In this document: positions 1 to 9,724 of the stretch, one piece after another
Position numbering within the stretch: the stretch's first letter is position 1
Layout: every line of letters begins with the position of its first letter
NCBI GenBank assembly: GCA_033398695.1
Contig: CM065801.1
Span: forward strand, 6,014,001-6,078,000
Origin: Orobanche coerulescens
Taxonomy: Eukaryota > Streptophyta > Magnoliopsida > Lamiales > Orobanchaceae
Direction: 5' to 3'
DNA: 64,000 nt
Program-made: the position numbers and the translations under genes
The notes under the pieces: generated by a model
Database searches by the model: none
What the model saw: only the letters and a program-made list of their open reading frames with translations
Told to the model about the DNA's origin: nothing

Positions 1-98
1 CCGCATCCGAGAGATGGCCCCAACCTCTCACTCGATCGGTTCCAAACCGAGGAACAGATCGAGGAGGCTATGGCCATCCTGGAGGAGCGACGGAGAGC

Positions 99-1274
99 AT
101 GTGCGTCGCCTGCAATAACTCCTCGATCATCCGCCGCATGGGAAAACGGAAATTCACAAGCACGAACGAGCGATCGTCAGAAAGCCCCAATTCGCGAGGA
201 AAGGCTCTCGCACGACCGGACGGATCCATATTCGATCGCTTGGGGCGCGACCCATCCTGGCGACCGGGGCACTCTGTTTCCAACCTCGAAAAGACGGAAC
301 CCGAATCCGTCACCAGGAGTTCGGCCTACCCACCTCACAGCCGAACGCAGGTCAGCCATCTGACTCCCGCCCCGATCGCCAGGGAATCAGTACTCAATCG
401 CCTCGGCTCCCGCTCCGAGCGCCGAGCCGCTAGCAGTCAGGCCACGGCGATGGCCGCCATACAACGCCAGCTCGACGAGATGAAAGCACTCTTGGACACT
501 GGGGCAAGCACCAGCAAAAAGATCGCCGGGCCGACCGAGCCACTCGCGGTCCACATCGAGCTTGCCCCCATACAACCAACGATCGCTCCTCCCAAAACAC
601 CTCTGTATGAGGGGAGATCGGACCCCGAAACCCACCTGAGTAAATTCCGAATTTACATGACTGGGTGCGGGGCATCTGATGCAACCAAGTGCCGGATCTT
701 CCCGTTGACATTGGGCGAGCTGGCCCACAGGTGGTACGTCTCATTACCACCACGATCAATCACCTCTTTTAAGAAACTGGCGAATGACTTCACGTCATAC
801 TTCGCCAGCAAGGTCGCCAGACCAGAAGGCCCCCACCGCATGATAAAAATCAAGCAGGGGAAGGACGAAACCGACGCAGATTACATTGACCGGGTAGACG
901 AAATCATCCTCACCGGCAAACCCGTCAGTGACGAGCTCGCTCTCTATTCGATCATGGGGGGATTCCACGGTCACTCTCCCATGTTTAGACATCTCTCCAA
1001 GGATATTCCCCCAACTTACGCGATCTTCCGCGCTAAAGCTGCCAACTTTCTGGCCAGGCAAAGGCTACTCACCCTCCGCTTAGGCGAGGAAACGCCACCT
1101 CTTGTCCAGAAGATAGCGATCGCCAAAGCAAAGAAGGCGATCGCCAGACACCCGGAGATCTCAAGGCTTTCGAGGACATGGAAGCCCATCTCCTCCATAC
1201 GTTCAACAGAACTCCGGCACATATTTTCTATGCCATCAAGGGGCACGAAGAGCTCAAAAAGCCAAAGACGATAA
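99..1274 (+). CDS. gag: Tat-type gag polyprotein (391-residue open part)
   Basis: The retrotransposon gag (capsid-like) region is visible from about residue 165 to 320. It starts at LYEGRSDPETHLSKFR, continues through a tryptophan-containing stretch near LGELAHRWY, and ends near the FRAKAANFLARQRL helix. This is the usual layout of plant Gypsy capsid domains (Retrotrans_gag family). The first ~160 residues are basic and low in structure. The window starts just upstream, so the true start may lie earlier and the ATG at 99 is only the first in frame. The frame stops at 1274, just before the zinc-finger-like tail, which is in another frame. The capsid would package element RNA in virus-like particles. 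No matching pol follows. Confidence 0.7.
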   Translation: MCVACNNSSIIRRMGKRKFTSTNERSSESPNSRGKALARPDGSIFDRLGRDPSWRPGHSVSNLEKTEPESVTRSSAYPPHSRTQVSHLTPAPIARESVLNRLGSRSERRAASSQATAMAAIQRQLDEMKALLDTGASTSKKIAGPTEPLAVHIELAPIQPTIAPPKTPLYEGRSDPETHLSKFRIYMTGCGASDATKCRIFPLTLGELAHRWYVSLPPRSITSFKKLANDFTSYFASKVARPEGPHRMIKIKQGKDETDADYIDRVDEIILTGKPVSDELALYSIMGGFHGHSPMFRHLSKDIPPTYAIFRAKAANFLARQRLLTLRLGEETPPLVQKIAIAKAKKAIARHPEISRLSRTWKPISSIRSTELRHIFSMPSRGTKSSKSQRR

Positions 1275-1414
1275 GGGACCACGGTCACCTGGACAACAAT
1301 CAATATTGTGCCTACCATAAGAGTCCCGACCACAGCACCAACAAATGCCGCGACCTCCTCAAACAGCTCTGGAGATTGTTCGAGGAGGGCAAGTTGGACA
1401 GCTTATTGGTTTAG
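1178..1414 (+). pseudogene. gag C-terminal zinc-finger-like tail, frameshifted
   Basis: This stretch overlaps the end of the main gag frame in a different frame. It contains a Cys-His pattern (YCAYHKSPDHSTNKCRDL, about 1304-1357) followed by a charged helix ending EEGKLDSLLV. A Cys-x2-His-x4-His-x4-Cys-like block followed by a helical LxKxGxL segment is typical of the end of Tat and Ogre gag proteins. The change of frame near 1180-1270 suggests a single indel in gag. The frame ends at a stop at 1412-1414 and no protease follows. Confidence 0.6.
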
Positions 1415-2639
1415 CCGAAGCCCCTACCTACCTCTATAGACGATCGCCCGAGTCGAACATAAAACAGGCTGGAAAGCTCATATGAGCCGACCCCTGGATC
1501 AGCCTCGGCGACCGTCTCTACACGCTTCAACCAAGAAAAGAAGACCTCGGAAGTCTCCCCGATCTCCCTCCTTATTTAAGAAAACGGAGGACTCGATCGC
1601 CATCTACAGTTCACCGTCTAACATGATGGACTAAGGCACGAGATCGCCTCCCCCGCACAACGTACACCGTCGAAGGTCGGCATCTACATGACGATCCAGG
1701 GTGGAAGAGTGCAGCCATGGTCCTGGTGGTCGATGGAACCGACTGCTTAGGCCATGCAAGGTCCCTTTAGGCCAAGATCGCCCGCCCTTCGTTTAAATAC
1801 GAGGCCGGCGTAGTCTGAGGGCCCTCAAAAATTAATCAGTGGACACGATCGCTCGCCCTCAAAGGTTCATCATCTAACATGGTGAACCCGGACAATGCGA
1901 CGTGCCACGACCCCCGTCTCAACGTACACCGTCGAGGTCGGCCATCTCCATGGCTGGCCGAGGTGGAAGCAGAGCTAACAAGCCGCGGGCGTGGAGTTGA
2001 TTCATCCGACGCTGCCCCGCGCAAGGACTCCTCTAGACCAAGACCGCACGCCCTTCGTTTAAATACGAGGCGAGGCGCAGCCTAACAGAGGACCCTCATA
2101 ATAAAGTGAGTCGCGAGACACTCAATGTCTTCGCGCATCAAGACATGATCAAGGAGTCGGTCCATCGAAATCCGCGATCGTGCACGGTTCCTCAAGATGG
2201 ACGACCGTCCCCGAGGATTCGACAAAGTTGAAGACCGCTCACTCAAGGAATTATTTTCATCCCCTTACTTCCACTAAGTGAATAAAAACAAGGGGCAATA
2301 AGAGTGCGGACTACCTACACGACGATCGTCGCTATTCAACCACATTCGGAGATCGTCATTTTTTTCAGATGTAGTGCAGCGATCGAATTTGTTGTAGAAA
2401 GTTGTCTTTATGAGTTTATCAATTCATTTGGAACTACCCCCGCAACGATCTCTCCTCACACATTTGTACAAAGTCAAACAAAGACTCAAAAATAACCATT
2501 CATTCAAGTAATCGAAGATAATCAAACATTCAGTTCATTGCTTGAGAAGATCAAAGTACATGGTCGCCCGAAGGCCTAAGTGCTACAAAAGAAAACTACA
2601 AAACTACAAGTAAGCTAAAAACGCCAAAAATGAAGCGCC
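1415..2639. other. Non-coding spacer of the Tat element
   Basis: No credible ORF is visible here on either strand. The stretch holds the diverged tandem duplication at 1610-2100 and AT-rich DNA from about 2240 to 2600. It occupies the place where protease, RT, RNase H and integrase should be, so pol is either deleted or was never present in this copy. Confidence 0.6.
1610..2100 (+). repeat. Diverged tandem duplication, period ~255 bp
   Basis: Two copies, 1610-1827 and 1865-2100. Both start with GTTCAnCrTCTAACATG, both contain AACGTACACCGTCGA, and both end with CCTTCGTTTAAATACGAGG followed by a purine-rich GAGG/GGCCCTCA tract. Copies differ by substitutions and indels. Tandem repeats in the non-coding part of Tat and Ogre elements are known and can seed satellites. 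The shared end contains TTTAAATA, a possible TATA-like element, but no transcript can be inferred. Confidence 0.7.
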
Positions 2640-3383
2640 TCAGGCCCCTGCCTGGCCTTCGCCATCAGCATTCGGCGCGGTCCCCTCATCTTCCGGAGCG
2701 TCGGGATGAGCAAGATTGGCTGGAGACGGATACCAGCTCAAATCCACACCGATGTCCGCAAGGTCCAAGATCGGCAAGGAGAAAGCTGAATGGAGAGGAT
2801 GCTCCAACGCATACGCCTTGAAGTTATCGGCAAGAGGCCCGACCTCCAAACCTCCCTTCTTAGCCGCTCGGATCGAGTCGGCGAACGCCAAATAGTAGGC
2901 GAACTCGCTGACGTACTCCAAGTTTTGGAAGGGATCGGCCTTGGTCGCCTCAACCTCTCCTTTCAGCTCCGCCATCGCCTGTTGCGATCCCTGGAGCTCG
3001 GCCTCCCTCGCAGCAATCTTTTCCCTCGCCTCCGTCAGCTCACTGGTCAGCCGAGCGATCGTCACCTTCTGGCGATCGGCCTCCTCTTCAGCAACGATCC
3101 GCGCCTGGACGGCATTCTGCATCTGGTCCCGAAATCGGTCAATCGCCATACGATATTTCTCAGTCTCCTTCTTCTCCAACTCAAGCTCATGGCTCGCCCG
3201 CTTGGCCGCCTCCAGAGAGTCCTTCTCCATCGCCGCGATCTTGTCAGCAAACTCGGCGTTCTCTTTCCGAGCTGCCTCGAGATCCTCCTGCAGGCGAATA
3301 GTGGAGGACCGCCCCTCAAACTCCTGAGCAGCCTGGACGGCCATGGTCGCCGTCTGAAGAGAAAGGGCGAGAACAGCGTACAT
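2640..3383 (-). CDS. Antisense-ORF C-terminal part: coiled-coil protein, 247 residues
   Basis: Residues ~20-165 are almost entirely charged heptad-like helix (for example LEAARKENAEFADKIAAMEK), a strong coiled-coil signature. The last 70 residues (after ADPFQNLEYVSEFAYYLAF) form a more globular block that ends in an acidic, glycine-rich tail. The frame stays open upstream of the first ATG to about 3455, where an AG-type acceptor could lie, so this is probably the last exon of the longer antisense gene whose other pieces lie at 3620-4012, 4072-4257, 4298-4888 and 13939-14054. Coiled-coil C-termini downstream of a putative gypsy-type transposon domain are common in plant antisense ORF proteins. 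Function is unknown. Coding-like preservation over 247 codons suggests it was under selection in the recent past. Confidence 0.6.
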   Translation of the reverse strand: MYAVLALSLQTATMAVQAAQEFEGRSSTIRLQEDLEAARKENAEFADKIAAMEKDSLEAAKRASHELELEKKETEKYRMAIDRFRDQMQNAVQARIVAEEEADRQKVTIARLTSELTEAREKIAAREAELQGSQQAMAELKGEVEATKADPFQNLEYVSEFAYYLAFADSIRAAKKGGLEVGPLADNFKAYALEHPLHSAFSLPILDLADIGVDLSWYPSPANLAHPDAPEDEGTAPNADGEGQAGA

Positions 3384-3619
3384 CGAACTCGCCGATCGCT
3401 GTCGAGCGATCGCATCCAGATCAGTCGTCCATGCCTTCGGCAGAGCGATGTACCTTGCTAACGTATGGAGGAATGTCGCAGGAATGGCGAGGAGATCGGC
3501 TCGCTAGGAAATCTACGACCATCGGCGGACAAGACGGATCTGCGCGACGGATCCTGCATCAAAACAACAAAGTTAATACAACTCCTACGCAGATGCAATT
3601 TTCAACACAAAAATGCTAT

Positions 3620-4012
3620 CTACCTCTCAGCCTTCTCGGGATCCCGACCGAAAAACGGTTTCCCTCGAGGGGTCTCAGCATCCGCGATCGCCGTCTCCCG
3701 CATAAAAGCCGCAGAGGGAGGCTCATTCTCCGGAGCAACGATGGTGATCGGAGGCGCGGCGATCGGCACTTCATCGCCCGGGGCGGGAATCGAAGTTTCT
3801 TCCGGCCTCGTCCTCTTGCGATTCACTCGAAGCCCCTCCTCCGGAACTTCCTCCTCAAACACGACCGGCTCTACGCGAGGCTCCGGCTCCACGCGAGGCT
3901 CCGCCTCCGGAACTATAGGCAACGCGACGGGAGGGGCCCGAGTCGACCTCTTATGGCGAAGACGGCCTAGAACTCCTGGGTTCGACATGGCGATCTCCGT
4001 CGGAGGCTCCAA
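3620..4012 (-). CDS. Antisense-ORF proline/glutamate-rich linker
   Basis: The 130-residue product is low in complexity and rich in Pro, Glu, Val and Ala. It has the internal repeat EPRVEP (twice) and clustered basic residues near RHKRSTRAP and VNRKRTRPEE. No folded domain is visible. Its position between the domain at 4298-4888 and the coiled coil at 2640-3383 on the same strand suggests a disordered linker exon of one antisense protein. It could also be a chance open frame, because the GC-rich strand has few stops. Confidence 0.4.
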   Translation of the reverse strand: MEPPTEIAMSNPGVLGRLRHKRSTRAPPVALPIVPEAEPRVEPEPRVEPVVFEEEVPEEGLRVNRKRTRPEETSIPAPGDEVPIAAPPITIVAPENEPPSAAFMRETAIADAETPRGKPFFGRDPEKAER

Positions 4013-4071
4013 AAAGCGAGGAAAGCGAACCTCTGCAGTTAAGACAATCGATCAACAGTCAGACACTTTCC

Positions 4072-4257
4072 TCAAGTAAGGCGATCGCCTAGAAAATGAA
4101 GGTCGCAGAAACTCACACCTGGCACCGCGAGATGTCTCGGGAAGCGGAATAGTCGAGCCGACAACCAACGACTCTCCTTGTTGATCCGAGTGGCGTCAAG
4201 GTCGTCGTCCGACAAGCTCCTTATCCGCTCCCAGACAACGAGAAATTCGAAAGGCAA
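4072..4257 (-). CDS. Antisense-ORF internal exon fragment
   Basis: This 61-residue frame directly follows the domain at 4298-4888 in transcription order. On the minus strand it is preceded by a clean acceptor-like TTTTGCAG|GTTTTC ending near 4287. The residues (MPFEFLVVWERIRSLSDDDL) look like the continuing globular part of the same protein. No good GT donor is visible at the end of the previous exon, so the splice pairing is uncertain. Confidence 0.4.
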   Translation of the reverse strand: MPFEFLVVWERIRSLSDDDLDATRINKESRWLSARLFRFPRHLAVPGVSFCDLHFLGDRLT

Positions 4258-4297
4258 CTCCTCGATCGCCGGAATGTGAAAACCTGCAAAACCGAAA

Positions 4298-4888
4298 TCA
4301 AATTAGATCAGTCCAAAACGCATCCAAACGAAGGGACTTCGTCTGATCGCCCCGCATCTTATTCGGGACTCCATGAATCACCCGGCCAGATCGGCCTTGA
4401 ATATGGTAACCGCCGACCAACCCTTTATGAGCCGTCAGTTTAAACAAATGGTTCATCTCCAACGGCGATGGGAGGCGGTACAGGCGGTGACCGCCGAACA
4501 GGGTGAGGGTGCAGTTAATTTGGAGCCAGGCGTTCGGCGTTAGCTGAAGTGGCGCCACATTCCAAGCGGCCAACAGATGGGAGACAGCAAAGGATAAAGG
4601 GAAGCGCAGCCCGGCCTCCATAATCGCCTCATTCACGGCGACCATACCCATCGGAGGCTGGTCGGCTCGTTCATTCTCCGCCGGCGCGAACATGTCCACA
4701 TCTGAAGGAACATGGAATCTTGTCCTCCAGACGGCCAGATCTCTCCTGGTCGTCGAACTCCGTATTTGGCCGAGCGACCACAACGACAGCAAGCAAAGAC
4801 GGCATCGAGATCGCTTGGGAAGCACATAGGGGTAGGCGACCGAGTATCCTGAAATCGAATCTCGGAGTAGGACCGCCAATCTCTCCAT
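4298..4888 (-). CDS. Antisense-ORF domain: putative gypsy-type transposon domain (Transposase_28-like)
   Basis: The product contains the pattern of the plant 'putative gypsy type transposon' family: an AIMEAGLRFPLS block (about residues 88-99), then LAAWNVAPLQLTPNAW, then a conserved small-hydrophobic helix. That family (Pfam Transposase_28) is common on the antisense strand of plant Tat-type retrotransposons. Despite the name, no transposase activity has been shown. The frame continues upstream with stops near 4893 and 4965 to the insertion junction at 5056 and on to 13939-14054, so the chromovirus landed inside this gene. The role is unknown. Suggestions in the field include regulation by antisense transcription or a captured host function. 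Confidence 0.6.
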   Translation of the reverse strand: MERLAVLLRDSISGYSVAYPYVLPKRSRCRLCLLSLWSLGQIRSSTTRRDLAVWRTRFHVPSDVDMFAPAENERADQPPMGMVAVNEAIMEAGLRFPLSFAVSHLLAAWNVAPLQLTPNAWLQINCTLTLFGGHRLYRLPSPLEMNHLFKLTAHKGLVGGYHIQGRSGRVIHGVPNKMRGDQTKSLRLDAFWTDLI

Positions 4889-5051
4889 TATCTCAATAAA
4901 GCCCTATGGCCCAAAAACGCTATGTTGCTCCCAGTAAGCCCTGATCGCCAGATCTCTCTCGATCTACGATCGTCTCTCTTCAGCAGCCGACTCCTTAGCA
5001 ACATCGGCCTCATTGAATAAAGCCTCGACTTCAGCAGGGTCGATTCCGGCC

Positions 5052-5056
5052 CGAAT
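5052..5056. repeat. Target-site duplication CGAAT, left copy (right copy 13939-13943)
   Basis: CGAAT immediately precedes the 5' LTR, and the same five bases immediately follow the 3' LTR at 13939-13943. Five-base duplications are normal for Ty3/Gypsy integrases. Confidence 0.85.
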
Positions 5057-7061
5057 TGTAATATCCGTAATTTTTCCATTTTTAGCAGTTTCCATTTTTG
5101 GTGTATGTCTATTTTTATCGACTCGCTTGTAACCGTTTCGACATTTTGAATCTATTTTGTTCTTGGAGTTTTTCCATTTGGACGAGTTTTGATGATGTTT
5201 TCACGTAATTTCATTTTATGACATGTTTTGCCGCATGAACGTTCGATTCTTGTAAAACTCGTTCGTTTCCGTTGTTTCTTGGTTTGTACAAGTTCGTATG
5301 GTTGAGTTGGTCATGTGGAAACTTTCGGTTTGTAAATCCGACGTCGTTTCGTGATTTTCGGGCACTTGGGCCATTTTTGTAATTTCCTAATAGTTTAGGG
5401 AATCTTGTTTTCGTTGTCGCATTACGGACCCTTCGGTGGTCGGAATTGTATTTCTCTTTCAGCGCTTAGCTCCGTCGTCTTGTATGCTTGGCGTTCATGT
5501 TCTGGATTCGGTCTCGTCGTGTGTATCGTGTATCGTACCCTCGGCGGCTTGCTGGCCGATATGACATCGCCAGCATCAATCTTGTGTAGGTAGCGACGCT
5601 ACCCTGTTGCCTTGCGTGCGCTACCGAAGAGCGATTAGCGTCGCTAATCCTTATTGTTAGCGACGCTAACGAATGGTGGCGATAGCCACCGGTATCCACG
5701 CCCCGTTAGCGCACGCTACATATGGAAGTTAGCGGCGCTAACTTCACAAATATATAAGCCCGGTATGCGCTTTGAGCAATAGCTTCATTCTTTTCCCTTC
5801 GTTTCTTGACGTGCGACCTCGAGACGATTTCCACCAGCTTTTCGGAGTTCTATCCAGATTCCATCACGGTAGAATCGAGCCACCATATCATAATCAACAT
5901 AATCACCTTTCATCACCGAATTAAAGGTAATTCCTCAGAACCCTAATTTTGACGAATTTGGGGATTTCGGATTTTAGGGTGTAGTTCGAATTGTTCATCT
6001 ATATTACGATATTCTTCACCGATTGTGATTATTGAATGATTCCAAATCCTTTCCTTGATTTTAATCCGCGAATTATCAATACGGGAGATTTTGCGTAAAC
6101 CTCACCCGTATTGATTGAACGTATATTGTCGTTAATTGTAATCGGGGTTTTGGGAGTATTCCTTTCGATTATTAATGTCCGTTGGGATCGAGTTATGCTA
6201 ATTCTTCGTTTAGGAACCGCTGCTTTCCATTCGGATCATCCGTAGTCATTTTCACTTCCGATTCTTCAAGAATGTCTCAAAGGCAAGTACTTTACATTTG
6301 TTTACATGTTCTAGTATTTGGATTATGGTGTATCGTGGTGTTGTGGATGGTTATGTGTATGTTCACCTAGGTACGGTCCGGGGCCTCTAGGGATACGTAT
6401 TGCCGTGAGTGTGCGTATCGTGAACCGTGGTTAGCCACCTGGGATGTCCGACGGGACTCTACGGGGTACGGTGGCCGTGAGTCTCGTACCAACGGTTAAC
6501 TTTGAATTGTGATTTGTTGGAGATAATGTGTTTTGTGATTGTAAATATTCCGGAATATAAAATGTTTTCTAAAATGACTTTTTGGCGCATATATTCATAT
6601 GATTAGAATGTAGTTCAAATGGATTGTACTTGCACTAGCAGTTGTCGCTAACCCCTTAAATGGGGGAAATACTTTTTGTATTTCAGGTATTGATCGTGGG
6701 GATAAACGAGCACTCGGGACGTATGAGGATGATGGGCAAGCATGATATTGTCCAGTATTTGATTTTCGATGTTATGTCTGTCGGTTACTATTGATGTCTG
6801 ATTTTGGAATTTATGTATTATAAAATTGGTTTAAGTACTCGAGTACTTCCTGTTTGAAATTGTTAATGTTGTGTTCCCGTTTTGGGAAATGGATTTGATG
6901 TCAGAATTTAATTGTCGGTTTGTAGTCTTTTATTTGAATTGTCATTTTATTAATGATAGCTTTTCATTGTCGAATGTCTTGTTGGTATGTTAGCCTGGTG
7001 GATTCCACAGTGTGGGGTCCACGGCGCTGTAATATGCCCTGAACGTCTTGGGGGTGTTACA
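5057..7061 (+). repeat. 5' LTR of the chromovirus
   Basis: Runs from TGTAATATCC to GTGTTACA. U3 is about 5057-5780, with the palindrome array and TATA box at 5590-5758. Downstream lie an AT-rich R/U5 and the block GTACTTGCACTAGC, which recurs in the other Tekay-like LTRs of this window. The partner is 11931-13938. The two differ mainly by scattered one- to four-base indels. Confidence 0.9.
5590..5758 (+). promoter_or_regulatory. U3 promoter: TAGCG/CGCTA palindrome array plus TATA box (5' LTR)
   Basis: Near-perfect palindromes lie at 5590-5602 (GTAGCGACGCTAC), 5635-5647, 5656-5670, 5705-5719 and 5728-5742, with a half-site near 5614. A TATA box TATATAAG follows at 5751-5758, nine bases after the last palindrome. 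The arms TAGCG and CGCTA are constant while the one to three bases between them vary. This layout suits a dimeric DNA-binding factor acting on the core promoter. The binding factor is unknown. Confidence 0.6.
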
Positions 7062-7066
7062 GAATA

Positions 7067-7078
7067 TGGTATCAGAGC
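7067..7078 (+). other. Primer-binding site (initiator tRNA-Met)
   Basis: TGGTATCAGAGC lies five bases after the end of the 5' LTR. It is the standard plant retrotransposon sequence complementary to the 3' end of initiator methionine tRNA, which primes minus-strand DNA synthesis. Confidence 0.9.
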
Positions 7079-7271
7079 TTAGGTTTATGGATACCTAGGC
7101 TGTCGGTCATTTGGGTCTAGTTAAGTGTCGTTTTTGGGACAGTATCACTGCTATGCCATCATCTCAGTACGTCGGTGCTCGTAAGTTTCCTAACTTGACT
7201 CGTTTCACCGTTCTGTTCTATTCCTGTCTTAGTATCTTTTGCGTTTTGCGTTTGAATTGTACTTACCCGTT

Positions 7272-8475
7272 GCTTCTTCAGAATTCCTGCTGGTAGAGGA
7301 CGCGGACGCGGTAGGGGACGTGGCGCAGCCGGTGGGGCGGCCATGTCCGATCACTCGAACCGATTCGCGATGCCCTCTTTGTCGAGCAGTGTTCCCCCTA
7401 GTTCGGAGGTCACAGACCCGATCTGCTAGCTCCGGTAATGCTCATGAGAATGTTGGAGTGGCCAACATATTACGGCAAGTAGCGAACCGATGACGCCATC
7501 GGCTCGAGCCGTTCGTCGGCCATGCTAATGCCAACCCGGTTCCGCCTACCGGATCCGGTAATGATAAGCTACTTCAGACGTGATTCGTATGCGTCCTCCG
7601 CAGCTTGATGGTGCTTCCGACCTTCCGGTTGGGAGAATTGGTTATTCGAGTTGGAGAAAGTGTTTGAGGTCGCTAATCGCTCCGAGGAGAGGAAAGTACC
7701 CATTGCTCAAGATTTCCTCGCCAAGGAGGCAATGACGTGGTGGCAAGCGGTGAAACCGCGTGACCGGGCAGCTACGTGGGCGAGTTTCGAGATCCGATGG
7801 AAGACGAATCATGCCCTCGCCGGTGAAAGAGGGGAGGATCCGAGCCTTCTTTGAGGCTAAGCCCCAAGATGTTCCTATTTCTCAAGCTATCAAGGACTAC
7901 AATCAACAGTGCACTACGTGAGAAACCAAGTCCGAGATGAGCTAGACAAGATCCGCCACTTTGATATGCGGATGAAGCCGAGGGTGCGCCACTACATGTC
8001 CGGCACAGGGTGCACGACTTTGAAAGATTATCGAATATAGCGATGGCTTACGAGATGTCGTCATGGCAGAGACGGCACTGAAGGAAAGAAGCGAAGACCT
8101 CGGTCGGTTTCGGGAGGCAAGTCGGGAGGGTATCCGAGGGCTCATTCTGTTCGCGAGTCTCGAGTCGGCCGCCATCGTTGGTCGAGGGAACGGTTCTAGG
8201 TCTCGCTCTGCTGGTTCCGTCGTGGTCCTACATGCTTCAACCGCAGCCGTCCGGCCACATGATGAGTGAGTGTGATAGGCCTCCGATTCGGTGTCTTGCT
8301 TGTGGTCGGATGGGTCATCGTGCCAAGTTCTCAGACGGATGCGGCTCGGGCTCCATTACTCGGATATCTGCTCAGTGCGGAGAGCCGAGTGTGAATCGTG
8401 CACCAACGGTTCCTCACCGGCAGCAGAGTTTTGGTAGAGGTCGAGGTCGTAGTCACCTTCTAGAGGGGAGCTTCT
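7272..8475 (+). pseudogene. gag: Chromovirus gag, decayed
   Basis: Gag pieces are spread over several frames. A Gly/Arg-rich start lies near 7285-7330 (RGRGRGRGRGA-like). A capsid piece lies at 7651-7854 (AMTWWQAVKPRDR), with a continuation to about 8130. A zinc-knuckle remnant lies near 8300-8340 with the first Cys-Cys-His intact and the final Cys replaced. At least four frameshifts break it. A gag of this kind would normally form one ORF with pol in chromoviruses. Confidence 0.65.
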
Positions 8476-8498
8476 AGTGCGGGTCCGCTCCGCCCCGT

Positions 8499-9551
8499 GT
8501 GTATGAGATGAGGCGAGCCGGAGATCCCGACGCGACGGTGGCTACAGGTACCGTCCACATCCTTGACCATCCTGTTTCCATATTGTTCGATTCTGGTGCT
8601 ACGCATTCTTTTATATCTATGGATTGTGTGCGTCGTCTGCATGTTGATTGCCTTGTTGCTTGTGAGCCTTTTGTTGTTAAACTTCCTAGCGGGGATAGCA
8701 TCGTGGGGGACCGTGAGATTAGAGATTTTTCTGTGAGTATCGCGGGGAGGGATTGGCCTTCTAATCTGATTGCGGTAGATATTAGAGATGAGGATTTGAT
8801 TCTGGGTGAGGATTGGCTGGACCGTCATGGGGCGATCATGAATTATAGAACGAGGACTGTTTCGATGTTAGCCTCTGATGGTACCGAGCATTCTTTTGTG
8901 GGGCGTAAGCGGGGTAGCCAGAGATTACTGATCAGCGCTTTGAGGGCGGTGAGACTTCTTCGGGGAGGTTGCACGGGCTATTGGTGTTACGCTTTGAGAT
9001 CGGAAGAAGGGGGAGTCGAGCTCTCGTCTATTCCGGTAGTATGTGAGTATCCTGACGTTTTTCCAGATGAGTTGCCGGGTTTGCCGCCGGGCCGAGAGGT
9101 TGAGTTTACCGTCGATCTAGAGCCGGGTGCAGCACCTATCTCTAAGACGCCATACCGTATGGCGCCTGCCGAGATGCTTGAGTTGAAGAAACAATTGGGA
9201 GAGTTGCTAGACATGGGGTATATTCGACCGAGTGCTTCGCCTTGGGGCGCACCGGTCCTATTTGTAAAGAAGAAGGATGGGTCACTTCGTTTGTGCATCG
9301 ACTACCGAGAGTTGAACAAAGTGACCATCAAAAACAAGTATCCGCTACCAAGGATTGATGATTTGTTTGATCAGTTGCAAGGGGCAACTGTGTTTTCGAA
9401 GATTGATTTGAGATCGGGGTATTATCAGCTCCGAGTGAAGGATACCGATATTCCGAAGACGGCCTTTCGGACGAGATACGGTCACTACGAGTTTGTGGTT
9501 ATGCCTTTTGGGCTAACAACTAACGCACGGCCGTGTTCATGCGGCTTATGA
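8499..9551 (+). pseudogene. pol: Chromovirus protease and N-terminal reverse transcriptase
   Basis: The 350-residue open stretch holds an aspartic protease with the active-site motif FDSGATHSF (near residue 30) and a linker. RT follows from about residue 210 (the [13 protein letters not shown] fingers region and the [13 protein letters not shown] palm motif with its first catalytic Asp). The frame is lost at the FGLT(T)N position near 9520, where conserved MPFGL is followed by out-of-frame sequence. In the living element this would be one gag-pol protein cleaved by its own protease. Confidence 0.8.
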
Positions 9552-9724
9552 ACAAAGTCTTTATCGAGTACCTCGATAAGTGTGTAGTCGTTTTTATCGA
9601 TGACATCCTGATTTACTCGAGGAGCGAGGAGGAGCACGCCGTCATTTGCATATTGTGTTAGATATTTTGAGAACTCGGCATCTTTGCGAAGTTCTCAAAG
9701 TGCGAGTTTTGGTTACGGGAAGTT
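9542..9724 (+). pseudogene. pol: Chromovirus RT catalytic-palm fragment
   Basis: The catalytic FIDD motif is at 9593-9604, followed by DILIYSR-like residues. This is the second part of the RT palm, in a frame different from the N-terminal half. Another shift occurs around 9640-9720 before the next open stretch. Confidence 0.75.

Larger units (their letters stand above)
1..5056 (+). mobile_element. Tat-lineage Ty3/Gypsy element, left part (5' end outside window)
   Basis: This segment carries a plus-strand gag, then about 1.2 kb of non-coding tandem-duplicated DNA, then a set of minus-strand ORFs. No protease, reverse transcriptase or integrase can be recognised. A gag plus antisense-ORF layout is known in Tat-lineage elements such as Retand and Grande. 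The segment is continuous with 13939-15771: a younger chromovirus sits between them with a 5-bp duplication, and the minus-strand reading frame continues across the junction. The sequence is richer in GC than the rest of the window and is full of GATCG/CGATC strings, which recur again at 14460-15330 and support a single origin. I infer a pol-deleted, non-autonomous copy. Confidence 0.75.

Noticed and set aside
2790..3461. 223-codon plus-strand frame opposite the coiled-coil ORF
   Set aside because: It mirrors the minus-strand coiled coil; the heptad-like charged pattern is on the minus strand and continues in the same order as the other antisense exons.
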